Assembly: GCA_965178125.1 (NCBI GenBank)
Contig: OZ237752.1
Location: forward strand, 62,001 to 126,000
DNA: 64,000 nucleotides
Origin: Bilabrum cf. latius
Taxonomy: Eukaryota; Bigyra: Bicosoecida; Bigyra; Bicosoecida
Direction: 5' to 3'
Part shown: one piece after another, positions 13,255-25,300 of the stretch
Layout: each line of letters opens with the position of its first letter
Position numbering within the stretch: position 1 is the stretch's first letter
The notes under the pieces: generated by a model
Seen by the model: the letters and a program-made list of their open reading frames with translations, nothing else
Database searches by the model: none
Told to the model about the DNA's origin: nothing
Translations under genes and position numbers: made by a program

Positions 13255-13933
13255 TCAAAAATCAGGTATACCCGCTGACACTGAGTTGAGCTCTCTCGCC
13301 AGCTTCTCTCGCAACCTGTGTCCATCCCCCTGCGCGAACCAGTCTCCGGTCTTCTCATCCCAGAAGTACGCACACAGATCGCCGTTCTTCACGTTGGAGT
13401 ACACCTAAATCTGGGTTGGAGCATCGTCTGGCTTGTCTTTTATTAGAGCAACCACTCTGATGGAATCTGCATTACCCTTACCGAACATGATTCGCATCTG
13501 CGGGAAGCGAAACGAGATTGTGTAGAACGTCATCGAGCTTGCACCGCTCGTAGTGTGGTAGCTGGCCGCGAGACGCCACAAGACTCACGTCGAAATGTCC
13601 AAGTGTGTCAATTTTAAAGTCTGGGTTTGCTTCCTGCATGGTCTTTGTCCCCTCCTTTATCGTTCGAAACAGCTTGGCAATTTCCTCCTCCGGGGTGTGC
13701 TCGGGAATCGGCTCATAGAAGTGTTCCGCAACCATATTTGGCTGGAATGCCATAGGCTTCCTGTCCTTTCTCGTGTAGTATTTCCCCTTTGGAAGTCTTT
13801 TCTTCGTCTTGATGGGACCATCCCAAACGTGTCTGATCGCAACTAGCCGAAGCTGTGTTGCTGCGCTAGCTCTACGCCCTGCCGGAAGAAGTGAGCGCAA
13901 CAATGCTCTGGATGATGCTCGCACAGACTGCAT
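13255..13933 (-). CDS. Conserved-looking mitochondrial-type protein, one intron
   Basis: Two exons on the minus strand: 13589-13933 and 13255-13497, joined across a 91-nt GT-AG intron (13498-13588; donor GTGAGT, acceptor CCCGCAG), phase 0. The product is 195 residues and ends in TGA. The N-terminus is Arg/Ala/Ser-rich and lacks acidic residues, as in a mitochondrial presequence. The rest is soluble and basic, with no motif I recognise. Without the intron the frame stops early and the downstream sequence is lost. With it, the second exon reads cleanly except for one TAG at 13405-13407 (residue 146, context T-Q-I-Q-V-Y). A mitochondrial ribosomal or other matrix protein is possible but not shown. 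Confidence 0.75.
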
Positions 13934-14264
13934 TGTAATTTATGTAGGGTAAAAAGGAGATGTGTGTGATGCAGCCGGCAGCGGCTCGCAGTCGAAATGG
14001 TGATGCAGTGACGAGCGTCACCTAATTACACCACGAAACAGCAAAAGAAGCCATCAACATTCTGGACAATCCCGGCCCTTGCCCCTCCTGGCGTTCATCG
14101 CCAGAGCACGGCTTCCACCTCAGGGACTGGTTAGATTGCCAACCCGATCCATGATACAGCAAATGCAGCCTTTCATTGCAGGCATGTAGCGAGATGCCGG
14201 GAAAACGGAAGCTGCCTACCATACTGGAAGCACGCGCCTCCCCATTCAATGCATCGCTACTGTC
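13934..14264. other. Intergenic: upstream region of the mitochondrial-type gene
   Basis: The first about 90 bases upstream of the minus-strand start are AT-richer and probably hold its promoter and 5' UTR. I see no gene or clear motif in the rest, up to the edge of the minisatellite. Confidence 0.5.
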
Positions 14265-15392
14265 AGGGGTGGATAGGGCTGGAGCCGGGCTTGAGGGGTG
14301 GATAGGGCTTGAGCCGGGCTTGAGGGGTGGATAGGGCTTGAGCCGGGCTTGAGGGGTGGATAGGGCTGGAGCCGGGCTTGAGGGGTGGATAGGGCTGGAG
14401 CCGGGCTTGAGGGGGTGGAGGTGGCTGGAGCCGGGCTTGAGGGGTGGATAGGGCTTGAGCCGGGCTTGAGGGGTGGATAGGGCTGGAGCCGGGCTTGAGG
14501 GGTGGGAGGTGGCTGGAGCCGGGCTTGAGGGGTGGAGGTGGCTTGGGCCGGGCTTGAGGGGTGGATAGGGCTTGAGCCGGGCTTGAGGGGTGGGAGGTGG
14601 CTTGAGCCGGGCTTGAGGGGTGGGAGGTGGCTGGAGCCGGGCTTGAGGGGTGGATAGGGCTTGAGACGGGCTTGAGGGGTGGGAGGTGGCTGGAGCCGGG
14701 CTTGAGGGGGTGGATAGGGCTTGAGCCGGGCTTGAGGGGTGGATAGGGCTTGAGCCGGGCTTGAGGGGTGGGAGGTGGCTTGAGCCGGGCTTGAGGGGTG
14801 AAGGTGGCTTGGGCCGGGCTTGAGGGGTGGGAGGTGGCTGGAGCCGGGCTTGAGGGGTGGATAGGGCTTGGGCCGGGCTTGAGGGGGTGGAGGTGGCTGG
14901 AGCCGGGCTTGAGGGGTGAAGGTGGCTTGAGCCGGGCTTGAGGGGTGGATATGGCTGGAGCCGGGCTTGAGGGGGTGGAGGTGGCTGGAGCCGGGCTTGA
15001 GGGGTGGAGGTGGCTTGAGCCGGGCTTGAGGGGTGGATAGGGCTGGAGCCGGGCTTGAGGGGTGGATAGGGCTTGAGCCGGGCTTGAGGGGTGGAGGTGG
15101 CTTGAGCCGGGCTTGAGGGGTGGGAGGTGGCTGGAGCCGGGCTTGAGGGGTGGATATGGCTGGAGCCGGGCTTGAGGGGGTGGAGGTGGCTGGAGCCGGG
15201 CTTGAGGGGTGGAGGTGGCTTGAGCCGGGCTTGAGGGGTGGATAGGGCTGGAGCCGGGCTTGAGGGGTGGATAGGGCTTGAGCCGGGCTTGAGGGGTGGA
15301 TAGGGCTGGAGCCGGGCTTGAGGGGGTGGAGGTGGCTGGAGCCGGGCTTGAGGGGTGGATAGGGCTTGGGCCGGGCTTGAGGGGGTGGATAG
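14265..15392. repeat. G-rich minisatellite, ~29-bp unit, about 38 copies
   Basis: The core unit reads roughly CTTGAGCCGGGCTTGAGGGG followed by TGGATAGGG (29 bp). Variants carry TGGAGGTGG or TGGGAGGTGG and are 29-31 bp. Units are mixed irregularly along 1.13 kb. The plus strand carries repeated GGG and GGGG runs, so it may form G-quadruplexes. The minus strand has no stop in any frame of the array, which produces a long Pro-rich open frame. Because 29 is not a multiple of 3, that frame cycles through three unrelated peptides, which argues against coding. Confidence 0.95.
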
Positions 15393-15955
15393 TACGGATA
15401 ACATACTGTAGCCGCCTGATGGGGCCAATGGGTGCACAGGAAATAGGATGCAGGTGCCTCGAAAATTGCTCACAGCGGCCCGCCCACGCTCTTCACCAAA
15501 CCCAGGCATCAATAACTGCAATTCGTGCAATTTCAGACCGCCATTAGTATAATTATAAATACATTTAGTGTGAGAGAGAAGATCATGCCGATTCATCGAG
15601 GAATGAAAGCATGAACGCTATCTGAAATATATCCTCCTATGCGACCTGCCGGGGCGAATTTCGTGAATCCCGTGCTCGGTGGCCGACAGCTTGAACTGCA
15701 CCCGCTGTATCTTCGTCAATAAGTACGTTGCAGACTTGAAATTTGCACACAATACTATTAATGAAGTAAATATTATATTACACTAGTTATTATTCTCTTT
15801 AATCATTTTCTATGGTTGGAACACGGCCCCTGAAAATAGGCCCAATCGGCGATTTTTATTCCGGTAATGAGCCCCCTGACGGAACCAAGCGCTCGCCAAA
15901 TCGAATTCGAGCGAGCACCTGCCTCACCCACTCCTGCTCCACAATAAGCGACAGC
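15393..15955. other. Intergenic, with AT-rich island
   Basis: I see no gene here. About 15730-15810 is strikingly AT-rich for this window (runs of TATTA and ATTAT) and may be promoter or spacer for the small gene that follows. The plus-strand frame of that gene is also open back to an ATG at 15812, but the extra residues look like noncoding sequence. Confidence 0.5.
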
Positions 15956-16420
15956 ATGCAGTCTTCAGTGTCAGCATCGCAAAGGAAAGTATTTACAGAC
16001 GCAGACACGCAGTATAGATCTGGTCGAGCGGAAGAAGCAAAGGTTCTGAGCGGCCTCGGAAAGGATGCTCTCGTTTCCTTGCGGGCTGAGCTCCGGGCAA
16101 CTGCAGCGAAGTACATCACCCAAACGACATCTGAGATTAAAGAATTAGTTGCAGAAGAGCTGTAGGAGGGCTCAAAAGCTCGCCATGAGCTAGGGAATTC
16201 GGTCAAATCGTGCGAGGAGGTTGCCAGCCGAGCAAAGCATTCGGTAAAGGCGAGCATCGGCCAGTTTCACGCAGAAGCGCAGGTGCGCTGCGACGCAGTG
16301 CTGAAGCGATCCGTGCAAAACGCAAGTACCAAGGTGTACATGCCTTGCTTGCAATTCATGACAGAGCACCAAGCAGCGGTCGCTGCGGCGTACCAAGCTC
16401 CTCGGCAGGTCGCTTCCTGA
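15956..16420 (+). CDS. Small unknown, probably helical protein
   Basis: A 154-residue frame ending in TGA, with one in-frame TAG at 16163-16165 (residue 70, within an E-E-L-Q-E-G-S-K stretch). It is rich in Ala, Glu, Lys, Ser and Gln with heptad-like hydrophobic spacing, so it is probably mostly alpha-helical or coiled-coil. No signal peptide, membrane segment or known domain is visible. I chose the ATG at 15956 because the protein-like composition begins there; an in-frame ATG at 15812 would add 48 residues. The frame staying protein-like on both sides of the TAG supports it as a real gene. Function unknown. Confidence 0.55.
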
Positions 16421-16599
16421 GATGTGGATGGATAAGCCTAGCCGTAAGCGATGGAATCTGCAAGACTCATGGACTTATTTTGTCTTGCAACCGGGTGACT
16501 GTTCTAGTAGATCTGTTGTGTTGCAATCTTGAGAAGGCTAGAAGCAAGTATCCGGAACCGCGCATTGCAACTGATGAATCCCCACTCTAACAGCAAAAT

Positions 16600-18841
16600 A
16601 TGCTACATTTGGGCGCTCTTGCAGGGTGCATATATGTATTGAGTGTTGTTGCGACGCTATCCACTCACATCGATGTGTAAGGCATCAAAATAGGCCTATT
16701 TGTCAGCCGTATCACGGCCCAGAGCTTGAATGCTGCCAGTGCCAAATTGGCAGCGCTCCCGTCTTGTACTGCAGAATCCATGTCCATATTGATGATTTAG
16801 GCTCAAGGATGCTTGGATACAAGAATCCCTAGGTGATTTCACCAACACTGGATCGCATGGCAACCGACGGGATCCGGCTGACGAATTACAACGCTTTTCA
16901 AGTTTGTGCCCCGACTAGAGTAAGAAACAGAGGAGAAGTATGACAATTTGTCTCGTAAATGCATGCTTGGTTGGTCAGTAGAGTCCGTAAGCGAAAATCC
17001 GTCGTTCCTTGGCCTCTGCAGGCCAGCGTGCTCACGGGACGCTACCCTTGGAGGCAGGGCGCCTACTACTGCGTCGGCGACAACTACGGCGTGTTCCCGC
17101 AGTTCAAAATGATCCCGGAGCACCTACAACCGCACGGGTATGCGACGGCCCACATCGGTAAATGGTGAGTGGTCAGGGGAGGCGTCGCTCGGAAAGCACG
17201 AGGCGCTTGGACGTTCGCGCTCAGCAGGCTGCGGTACCGCGTCAAGCGTGCTGGCCCTGCACTCTCCGACCTGATTATCGCAGGCATGCTGGCTACTTGC
17301 GGAGGGAGTACACTCCTGCGTACCGTGGGTTCAACCGCTCGCTGGGCTACTACCAGGCCGGACTCGGGGACTACTGGATCCACAACGCGACTAACTTTGC
17401 CATTCACTGCCCCAATGCCACCACGGACCTATTCAATTCCACGGGGAAAGTCCTGGGCAGCGCCAGGGGCTAGAACCACACGTACAGCATGGACGTCTTC
17501 CGCAGAGAGGCCGTGTCATTCGTGCGGGACACCCCGTCGGAGCAGCCCCTGTACCTATACTTCGCCACGGAGAACATCCACGACCCGCTCAACGTGGACA
17601 TGAAGTACGTGGACATGTATCCCCAAGTGGAGCTGGACACCTTCAAGGTCGCGTACGGCATGGTCACGGCCCTTGATGATGCGGTGAAGAGGCTCATGGA
17701 CCAGGTGCGGGTGGCGGGCAGGGGCAACCGCACCGTATGGATCGTGACGAGTGACGTGAGTGAAACCTGTGATGAGTGCGTGCTAGGAAATTTCCTGCTG
17801 TTTTCCGTCCCTGGCGCGTGTCACCTCCCATACCACCCCCTGCTGCTCCTATCCCACTCGTCCTGGTGCTCGCCACCGACCCACCGCTCAGCAGCACCTG
17901 CCCCTCCCTCCCTACTTACTTTCACCACGCCCACAGAACGGAGGCCCCTTGGACCAGTGAGCTGCACTGTGCCATGCAATGTCCCGTATCACGTTACATT
18001 GGTTCATCAGTCTCGGCTCCTTCTCTCTTCCTCGCTCCCCACCAACCCATCCCCCCGCAGCAACTACAACATCGGGAGGGGAGGCAAGCACACGTACTGG
18101 CGCGGTGGTCTGGAGGTAGAGGCCTTCGTCTACTCGGACTCAACGGACATTATCCCGGAGGCCATGCGGGGGGCCCGCTGGGGCGGACTGGCACACGCAT
18201 CTGACCTCCTCCCTACCATCGTCGAGGGCATTGCGGGGGAACAGCTGCAGCCCGAGCCAGAGGCACCCTTCCCCCTAGATGGCGTCAACCTCTGGAGCGC
18301 CCTCCGAAAGGGGGAGCCCTCCCCTCGGCAGGAGGTCATCCACAGCGTCAGCAACTCTCACTACAACTACACGGTCAACCACCACATCAGCGACGTCATC
18401 ACCAGGGGCGGCTTCAAGCTCATGAGGGTGCACCAGGGAGACAACAGGACAATCCCCGTGAGGCCCATGGCACAGTCCAACGTGAGCTTCGGGCTCTCCG
18501 GTGGGTGGACCCAGGCCAGCGAGGGGTTCCCCGAAAACGCCCTCGTAGGCGGGTTGCCTACCCCGCGAGTGTATCCCCAGTGCCAGGAGAGGCCCTGCCT
18601 ATACCACCTGGCGACGGACCCCGACGAGGCCCACGATTTGGGTGGGGACCCGCAGTACACCGACGTGGTGCGTCAGCTGACTGGCATCCTAGACGGCGAG
18701 AAGGAGAAGGCCATGCCGCTGGCCGCGCCCTACTCGGATGCGGACTTCCGCGGCGTGGTCAAGCAGCTGTGCGAGGTGGCGGGCCGCACGGGGGGGTTCA
18801 TCCAGCCGGTCGACTACTTCGAAGGGGAGCACTCAAACTGA
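16600..18841 (+). CDS. Secreted arylsulfatase (ARSB/I/J-like), six exons
   Basis: Exons 16600-16676, 16775-16919, 17022-17164, 17284-17755, 17937-17956 and 18061-18841, all with GT-AG introns, give 545 residues ending in TGA. Exon 1 encodes a signal peptide-like stretch. Type I sulfatase active-site elements are all visible: the metal-binding pair D32-D33, the formylglycine motif C-A-P-T-R (Cys70) running into L-T-G-R-Y-P, G-K-W-H (Lys121), N-I-H-D-P (His221), T-S-D-N-G-G (Asp279-Asn280) and G-G-K (Lys295). In-frame TAGs are at 16830 (K-N-P-Q-V) and 17471 (A-R-G-Q-N). Known family role: hydrolysis of sulfate esters, here probably of extracellular polysaccharide. Exon 5 is only 20 nt; the first exon and the exon 5 donor are the least certain boundaries. 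Confidence 0.85.
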
Positions 18842-19382
18842 AGCGGGGCGTTTAGGTTTGTATGCCTGGAGCAGTGTCAGTCTTCGTGACGCCGCCGATC
18901 CTTGCGACCAAGCGCCCTCAGCGAGCGCTTGGGCATCGCCGCCGCCGATGTGGTTCCGCTGCATTTGCCGTCCGGTGGCCAGATTTCCCTGCCTGCGAGC
19001 TTGATTTCAACTCGAGCCGCGCGGGATTCATTGTGAACGTGCCTAAGTAAGCGACGGAGTGCTTTGGCTTGCTTGGACTGAATTGAGACGGCAAGGAGCC
19101 GAAGCACAGCCGCATCATTGTGTTCGATTCTAGTCGCGAATGTGCCCCAGGTTACGCCCACGGCGCGCACGCACGATCAACGCAGCATGTCCTCTTCATT
19201 TTGCAAATTAGGCTGCGCTGATCCCAATGCTCGCTCGTTTCTCTTCTTCCTACGCGCTCACAGGTGTAGACAAGCGCGCAGCCGGTCTTTAGAACTGGCG
19301 CCGCTTGCCATCCTAAGGCCTTGAAGCGAATTAACTTCCCGCATTTGGAGCTTTTTTGAAATTAAAATTGAGTCTGGTAGTC
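18842..19382. other. Intergenic: sulfatase 3' side and fibrocystin-like promoter
   Basis: I see no gene in this stretch. The last about 40 bases before the next ATG (19340-19382) are AT-rich, consistent with a promoter or 5' UTR. Confidence 0.5.
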
Positions 19383-22300
19383 ATGTCGCGCTTCTCTGCA
19401 TTACTTTCGACGCTTGCTGCACTGATCGGACTCGCGCATGCCGGCATCATTCGAGAAATCCACAGCGTGTCGCCGGACCATGGAGGTTTCGGAGGTAAGA
19501 GCACCGCATTTGATTGACGTTTGTGCAGTAATTATGTGCGCTTGACATGCCGATGATTATCGTGCGGCCATTAACCAAGACGAGTCCCAGCTCAGTCGGA
19601 AACCGATCCACTCGTCTCCACTTCGGTCGCAGGCGGCACTCGCGTTACCATCCGAGGGGTCGGGTTCAGCACGGATCTCATAAATGGAAATAATTAGGTG
19701 TTCATCGGGGAGGAAGGCGAGTTCGAGTGCCACGTGATCCCGGAAGAGTGCAGCCCCCGCAAGATCGTCTGCGAAACATCGCCCAAGCCGGATCGGGTGA
19801 GCACGGGCCGGCTGCCCGTGCGAGTCATCGTGGACGTGCTGCACAGCATCACGAGGACCTCGGGCTTCTACTACACGAGTCGCGTCACTCCGTACGTGAG
19901 CCGCCCCCTCGAGCACGAAACGGCCCTGCGCGTGGGCGAGGCCCTGGTCCTCAGGGGCAGCCTGCGCATGCCCTCCGCCACTCGCACAGGACATTTTCGC
20001 GTGGCTGGACTCAGGAGGCAGCTGCAGGGGCACCCAGACACCCCGCTGGTCAACGCAGACGACTTCAGTCTGCAGGACGCGAACGGGGCGGTGGACCTGC
20101 AGCCTGCTCTCGCTCTCGTGCTGCAGCCCGCGCCTGCCACGGGCACTGGGGGCAATCGCACTGCGTCGGCTGTTTCAGCCGCCCTGCGCCGGGAGTACAC
20201 GCTGCTGTCTTCCGCAGACAGAGAGTCCATGCGACGCCCCGGCGAGCTCGGGAGTCTTGAATCCAGCGGTGCGCCGGGCGGGGGCAGCATCGTGGCATCT
20301 GCGGAGGCAGCCATGGGCGCTGCAGAAGACGAGGACAGCGGGAGACTGACGGTGGGCCGAGACCGATACCGCGGCACCATTCCGCTGGATGCCCGCAGCG
20401 GGGTGTGGAACCTGTCTGTGGTGGCGGGGCACGCGGGAGGTCGGGCGCTGCATGCCTCTGGTGGACTGCAGACCAACGCCGACCAGAGAGTGGGTGAGGC
20501 AGGCATCAGGTTCGAGGTGGGCGTGTTTCCGTCGCTTCAATGGCAGGACGGGGACATTTCAGTGGATGCGATCCGTCTTGCTGCCCCTGAACAGCAGGGC
20601 GAGGGCAACAACGAAGGGCAGCCCGCAGCCCAGCTGCCAATCAATCTGCTGCGCATGATCACCGCAGGTCAGGAAGTGGGTGAGGCCCGCCCGCAGCCTG
20701 TGTCCTGGCCATGGTTCTGGGGCCTGTCTGCCCCTCGCTCCGTGGAGGGCGGGGGCCAGCGCACGCTCTGGGGTTCTGGCCTTGACCCTGTGGCGGCAGA
20801 TGGCAGTCGGAGGTCACGCCAGGCGGCCATGCTGACGACCGACCTAACCTCGATCTGGGCGTGGACAGGAGAGCCCCCTTCCTTCACGGGGGACGGACTG
20901 GTCCCCGACGTGAACACGAGGGTGTCCTTCTCCGCCATCGAGGCGCTCAGGCAGTGGAGGTCGCAGGAGCAGGCCAGGCGGGCAGTGGCGCTGGCTCACC
21001 TCCCGGCCCCCATCGCCCTCAGGGCCAGGGAACAAGATCGCTTGGAATGGTGGTCGGGAGCGTCGCTGGGTGCGCGCAGGCTTTGCAAAATCGTGTTTGC
21101 GGAACCGGAAGCCGCCTTGTGCCGCGACGGTAGCCAGGCAGCATCCGCTGCGGCGCATCTGCTGCTGCGGGCCGTGTGGGAGGGCGCTCACGCTGCCACT
21201 GTCGCGGGGGCGCTGGTGTCTCCGCCGGAGCAGCTGCTTCACACCGAGCCTGGGAGTATCAACGGCACTGTGCCCGAGCAGCAGGCGAGCTGGGTGTCCC
21301 CGCCGCAGTGGGCACTCGAGGAGGCGGGGCTGGCCGGGAGCGGGCAGGCAATCCCCAGCGGCGACGGTGACGAAGTGCCTCCCCCTCGTGCTGTGTCTGC
21401 AGCCATTAGTGGATCGTGGTACGACGCAAGCGTTGCGCTGTAGTTGCCCCGGTGGGGTGTGTGGGACCTGTACGTGGGACCAAGACAGGCGCTCCGGCCT
21501 CACCAGAACGTGACGGTGCTGCCGCCCGAGGGGATGCCACTCACAGCGCGGATTGGGAGCTCGGTGGGCGCAGCATCGATCGATGCGGGGCAGGGGAAGG
21601 GACAGGGGCTGGCATGGGTGCCTCTGGGCACACTGGACCGCCCTGGTCCTGCACTTGATGATAGTGGAGCGGTGGTGGGCGGCGAAGATGAAGGCCATAC
21701 CACCACCAGTGAAGTGACCGTGAATCTGCAGCCCCCACCCAGCTCCCAGGCCCGCTTGCTGGCGGTATGGCGGGGCCCAGATGCATGGTCTGCCTCGCGC
21801 GTGCCCGTCCCTCCTGCCTTTGTCGATGCCAACGGCACCGCTCCCATCGCCCTAAATGCCACGGAGTGCACTGGCGAGCAGGAGGCCCTGGGAGGGACCG
21901 GTCACCCCATGGACCGACCGCTCGCTGCCGCTGCTCGCACTGCCAGGGTGCAGGCAGCCCTGGGTACCGATTGGAACACCTCCCTGGCCCTGTCTTCCGC
22001 CGGAAGGATCTGCCTGGACCCTCAGGCGATCAATTACGCGGGGGAGGGGCTAGAGCATCTCCTAGCGCGATCGGACGTGCTCAGGGCTGCGCGCTCCCTG
22101 CTGCAACTGGACCTGGATCTGGCCAACGGAACTGCCAGGAGCGGAGCGGCCGCTGGCGCGCAGGGGCGAATCGGTGCCAGCGCGCTTGCGGCCGCTGGTC
22201 AAAGCCAGTGGTCCGGTGTGCTCTCTGGTCCGTCGGTCCGCGCCGCAGTGCACAGGGCCTATGTGTCTGGCCTGGCGAGGACTCCTCTGTTCGAAGGGGC

Positions 22301-25300
22301 CGCGGGTCTCGCATCTCCCATGGTGCCGCTGCTGTCTGTGGCTGCAGCGAGGCATGCCGGGCCTGCATCGGCAGCTCGCGGTGCAGTCGGGGCATCTTTG
22401 GATGATGTGGTGCCCGTGGTGGCATTGCTGGACTCGCTGGCAGAAGGAGAGCCCGCTGCGGCTGACCGGTGGCAAGCTCTGGACGGGTGCGTGTACGTTG
22501 GAGGGAGGGGCGCGCTTCTGGATGTGCACAGGGCACCGCCAGACAGCCCCAGCCCGCGCTCTCCTAGCCACGTTGCAGGCTCACCCCTGGTGGGCTCGCT
22601 TGCCGCCATGCAGTGGAGGCACCGGCCCGGTGGACTGGGAGATTCTACTGGCCGAGTCCAGCAGACTGGCAACGGAACGGTGCGGTACGGCCCCGCGCCG
22701 GTCGCCCCGGCACCTCGAGCCCCTCAAGAGGTGCGCCTGCTGGAGCGCACGTTGTCCGCCCCCGCTGATCTCATGGGCCGCAGTGACGTAGGGGCCGTCC
22801 TGTCGGGGCTCTTCATGGCGCCAGCCAGGGGCACGTACCGGTTCCTGGTGGCCCACTCGCGCGGGGTGCAGCTGTTTGTCGGGCACGGGCACAGTCCGGC
22901 GAGTGCTGCCAGCCTCAGGCGGGTGGCGCACTCGGACTCCGGGTACACCTCCACCACGGCATTTTCGCTCGTGTCCCAGCCCGTGACCGTGTCGGTCGCG
23001 CGGGCCGTCCTTGTTGTGGCCGCGGTGGAGCAGGGTGTGGGCACCACGGCCATCCTCAAGCTCAGGGTCGAGGTGCGGGGCGCGGACGGAGAGTGGGTCC
23101 CGCTCAACGGACACCCGCACGGAGCCCCCGGAGCCTTCTTCGCAACGGCGCACGCCGCGCCCCAGATCGTTGTATCGTCGAGGGGCCAGCGGGGGGCGTG
23201 CGACAGGGAGGCCGCCTGGGACTCTGAGCTGGGCCTCGTGCGGTCTACCGGACTAGGGTGCGATGCCCCGGACTCTGCTCTGAGTCACGCGCTGCCACAG
23301 GGCCTGGCAATGGGTGCTGTGGCAAGAGCAGCCGGTCTTGTTAGGAATGGGGGTGCTGATTCTTCACTGGTGTCATAGACCACGCTGCCAGAGCGGCCGG
23401 TCGAGTCGCACATGTCGGTCGGATGGGCAGTCCTGGATGTCTGCCTCGCTTCCAACGCGAGTGTGTGGGGGTCATGCTGGGCGGCACGAGGGAACAGCAG
23501 TGATGCAGCGGCAGCCTCGACTCGCAGCGATGCAAGCTGGATGCCTCGGGTGTCAGCGGGTGACGTGATCGAGGTGGTGCTGGCGGGACCTGCAGCTGAA
23601 ATGTCGCCTGCAGCGTGCAGCCTCAGCAGCAGCTCGACCATCGGGGCCTCCTCGCAAGCGTGCCTCCGTGCTGTTGAGAGGCGCCTGCTCGTCGAGGTGG
23701 GCGGGGAGCAGTGCCAGCTGGTGGGCGCGTCCGGCCCTGACGCCGCTGCAGCCTCTCCCCAGGCAGCCGCGGCGGTACTGCGGGACGACGGTGCCGTGTC
23801 TCGCATCCGATGCACCGTCGGTCGCGCCATGCCGGGCAGGCACCCGGTCCGCGTAGAAATCGCTGGGTGGGGTCACGCACTTGTGGGTCCCTCCCCAGAG
23901 CTGTCCCTGTCTCCCGCCGGCCAGCTGGTGGCGGTGGCGGCGCGCGCCTCACGACTGAACGTGACCGATGGCTAGGTGGACGAGGCAGCAGCACTGGTCC
24001 CCGTGCCGGGCACGGTGCGCGTGCCGCTTGCCGTCGACGGTCTCTCCTCGTCTCTGGGCAGCATCGCGGGCGGTCTAGAGCTGAACGTAACTGGCGCGGC
24101 GCTTTCCGAGGCAGTCCGAATCCGAGTGGGAGGCGTGGCCTGCCCCATCATTGTGAGGCTGAACCGCGCGTGCAAGCGCAGGGATGGCGCGTCGGGCGTA
24201 AACTGCCACCCAGACGAGATGCAGGACGTTAGGGCTGGCTACGAGTTTGCTTCTTGCGAGGTTCCCGCAGCGCTCGCCAACGGCACCGAAGCCTGGATGG
24301 CAGTGCAGGAGGCCGCGAATCGCAATGCCAGCTCTGGGGCTAGGACTCCCGTGGCGGCTGGCACCAACGCCACTGTCCTCCGGTCCGCCCTCCTGGCTGG
24401 CCTCCCCGCAGCTGTTGACGTGGAGGTGTGTTCGGGAGACCTGGCCGCCTCCACCCTCCCAGGGGTGGCCGCGGCGCGGGAGCAGTGCATCACGCTGCGT
24501 GGCGCTTTCACGTACGATCCCAGCGAAGCGGGCACGCCGGTGCTGGACTCCATCTCGCCCATGGTGGGACCACCGGGTTCCGAGGTGACCGTGGGAGGCC
24601 GCGGCCTGGGCCCACGAACAGTGGGCACCCTCGGCCTGGCCTACGTCATGTCTGAGTTCGGGTTCTGGGAGCGGCCGCGGGCTATCGGGGTGGAGCTAGG
24701 TGAGGCGCCCTGCGTGCTGTCGAGCGCAGGCAACACGTCAGTGCAGTGCACTGTGACGTCCAACGCCGGTGGAGTGGCAGAGGCGGATGGGTGGGTCTGG
24801 GGCAAGGGTGCTGCGGTAGTCAGGCCAGGGCTTGCATTTCGGTACGCCCTGTCTATCGAGGCCGCGCATCCCACGAGCGGGTCCGTGCGGGGCGGGACAG
24901 AGGTGGTGGTGCTGGCACGGGGACTGAACCCGCGCGTGCTGGCCGAGAACCGGGCCTTTTTCGGGGCTGACGAACACTCGATCGTGCCGTGCGACGTGCG
25001 AGAGGTCGGTGAAGGGCTCGGGCCCGCAGCTAGCTGGGCACTTCTCCCCGACGCTCCCGAGCTACCCACCGAGCTGCTGTCCATGCCTGCTTCCGAATCA
25101 TAGGCGCAGGGCCTGGCGTGGCTGCGGTGCGTGACGGGGCCTCCCTTCGACCCCGACGACTACGATCCCCAGTACGGCGAGGTCTTTGACTCTCCCTGGC
25201 TGTTCGACAATGACGACACCAACGTCCCTGGCGCCGACCTGGACCACGACACGGTGCCTCTGCAGCTGACCGTCACATGGACGTACAAGGAGTACACCAC

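Noticed and set aside
14022-15596. Long minus-strand open frame of 524 Pro-rich residues
   Set aside because: It spans the 29-bp minisatellite, which has no stop on that strand. The period is not a multiple of three, so the frame rotates through unrelated peptides.
15812-15955. N-terminal extension of the small helical protein from ATG 15812
   Set aside because: The added residues lack the Ala/Glu/Lys-rich character of the rest and start in an AT-rich spacer; the ATG at 15956 is preferred, though not proven.
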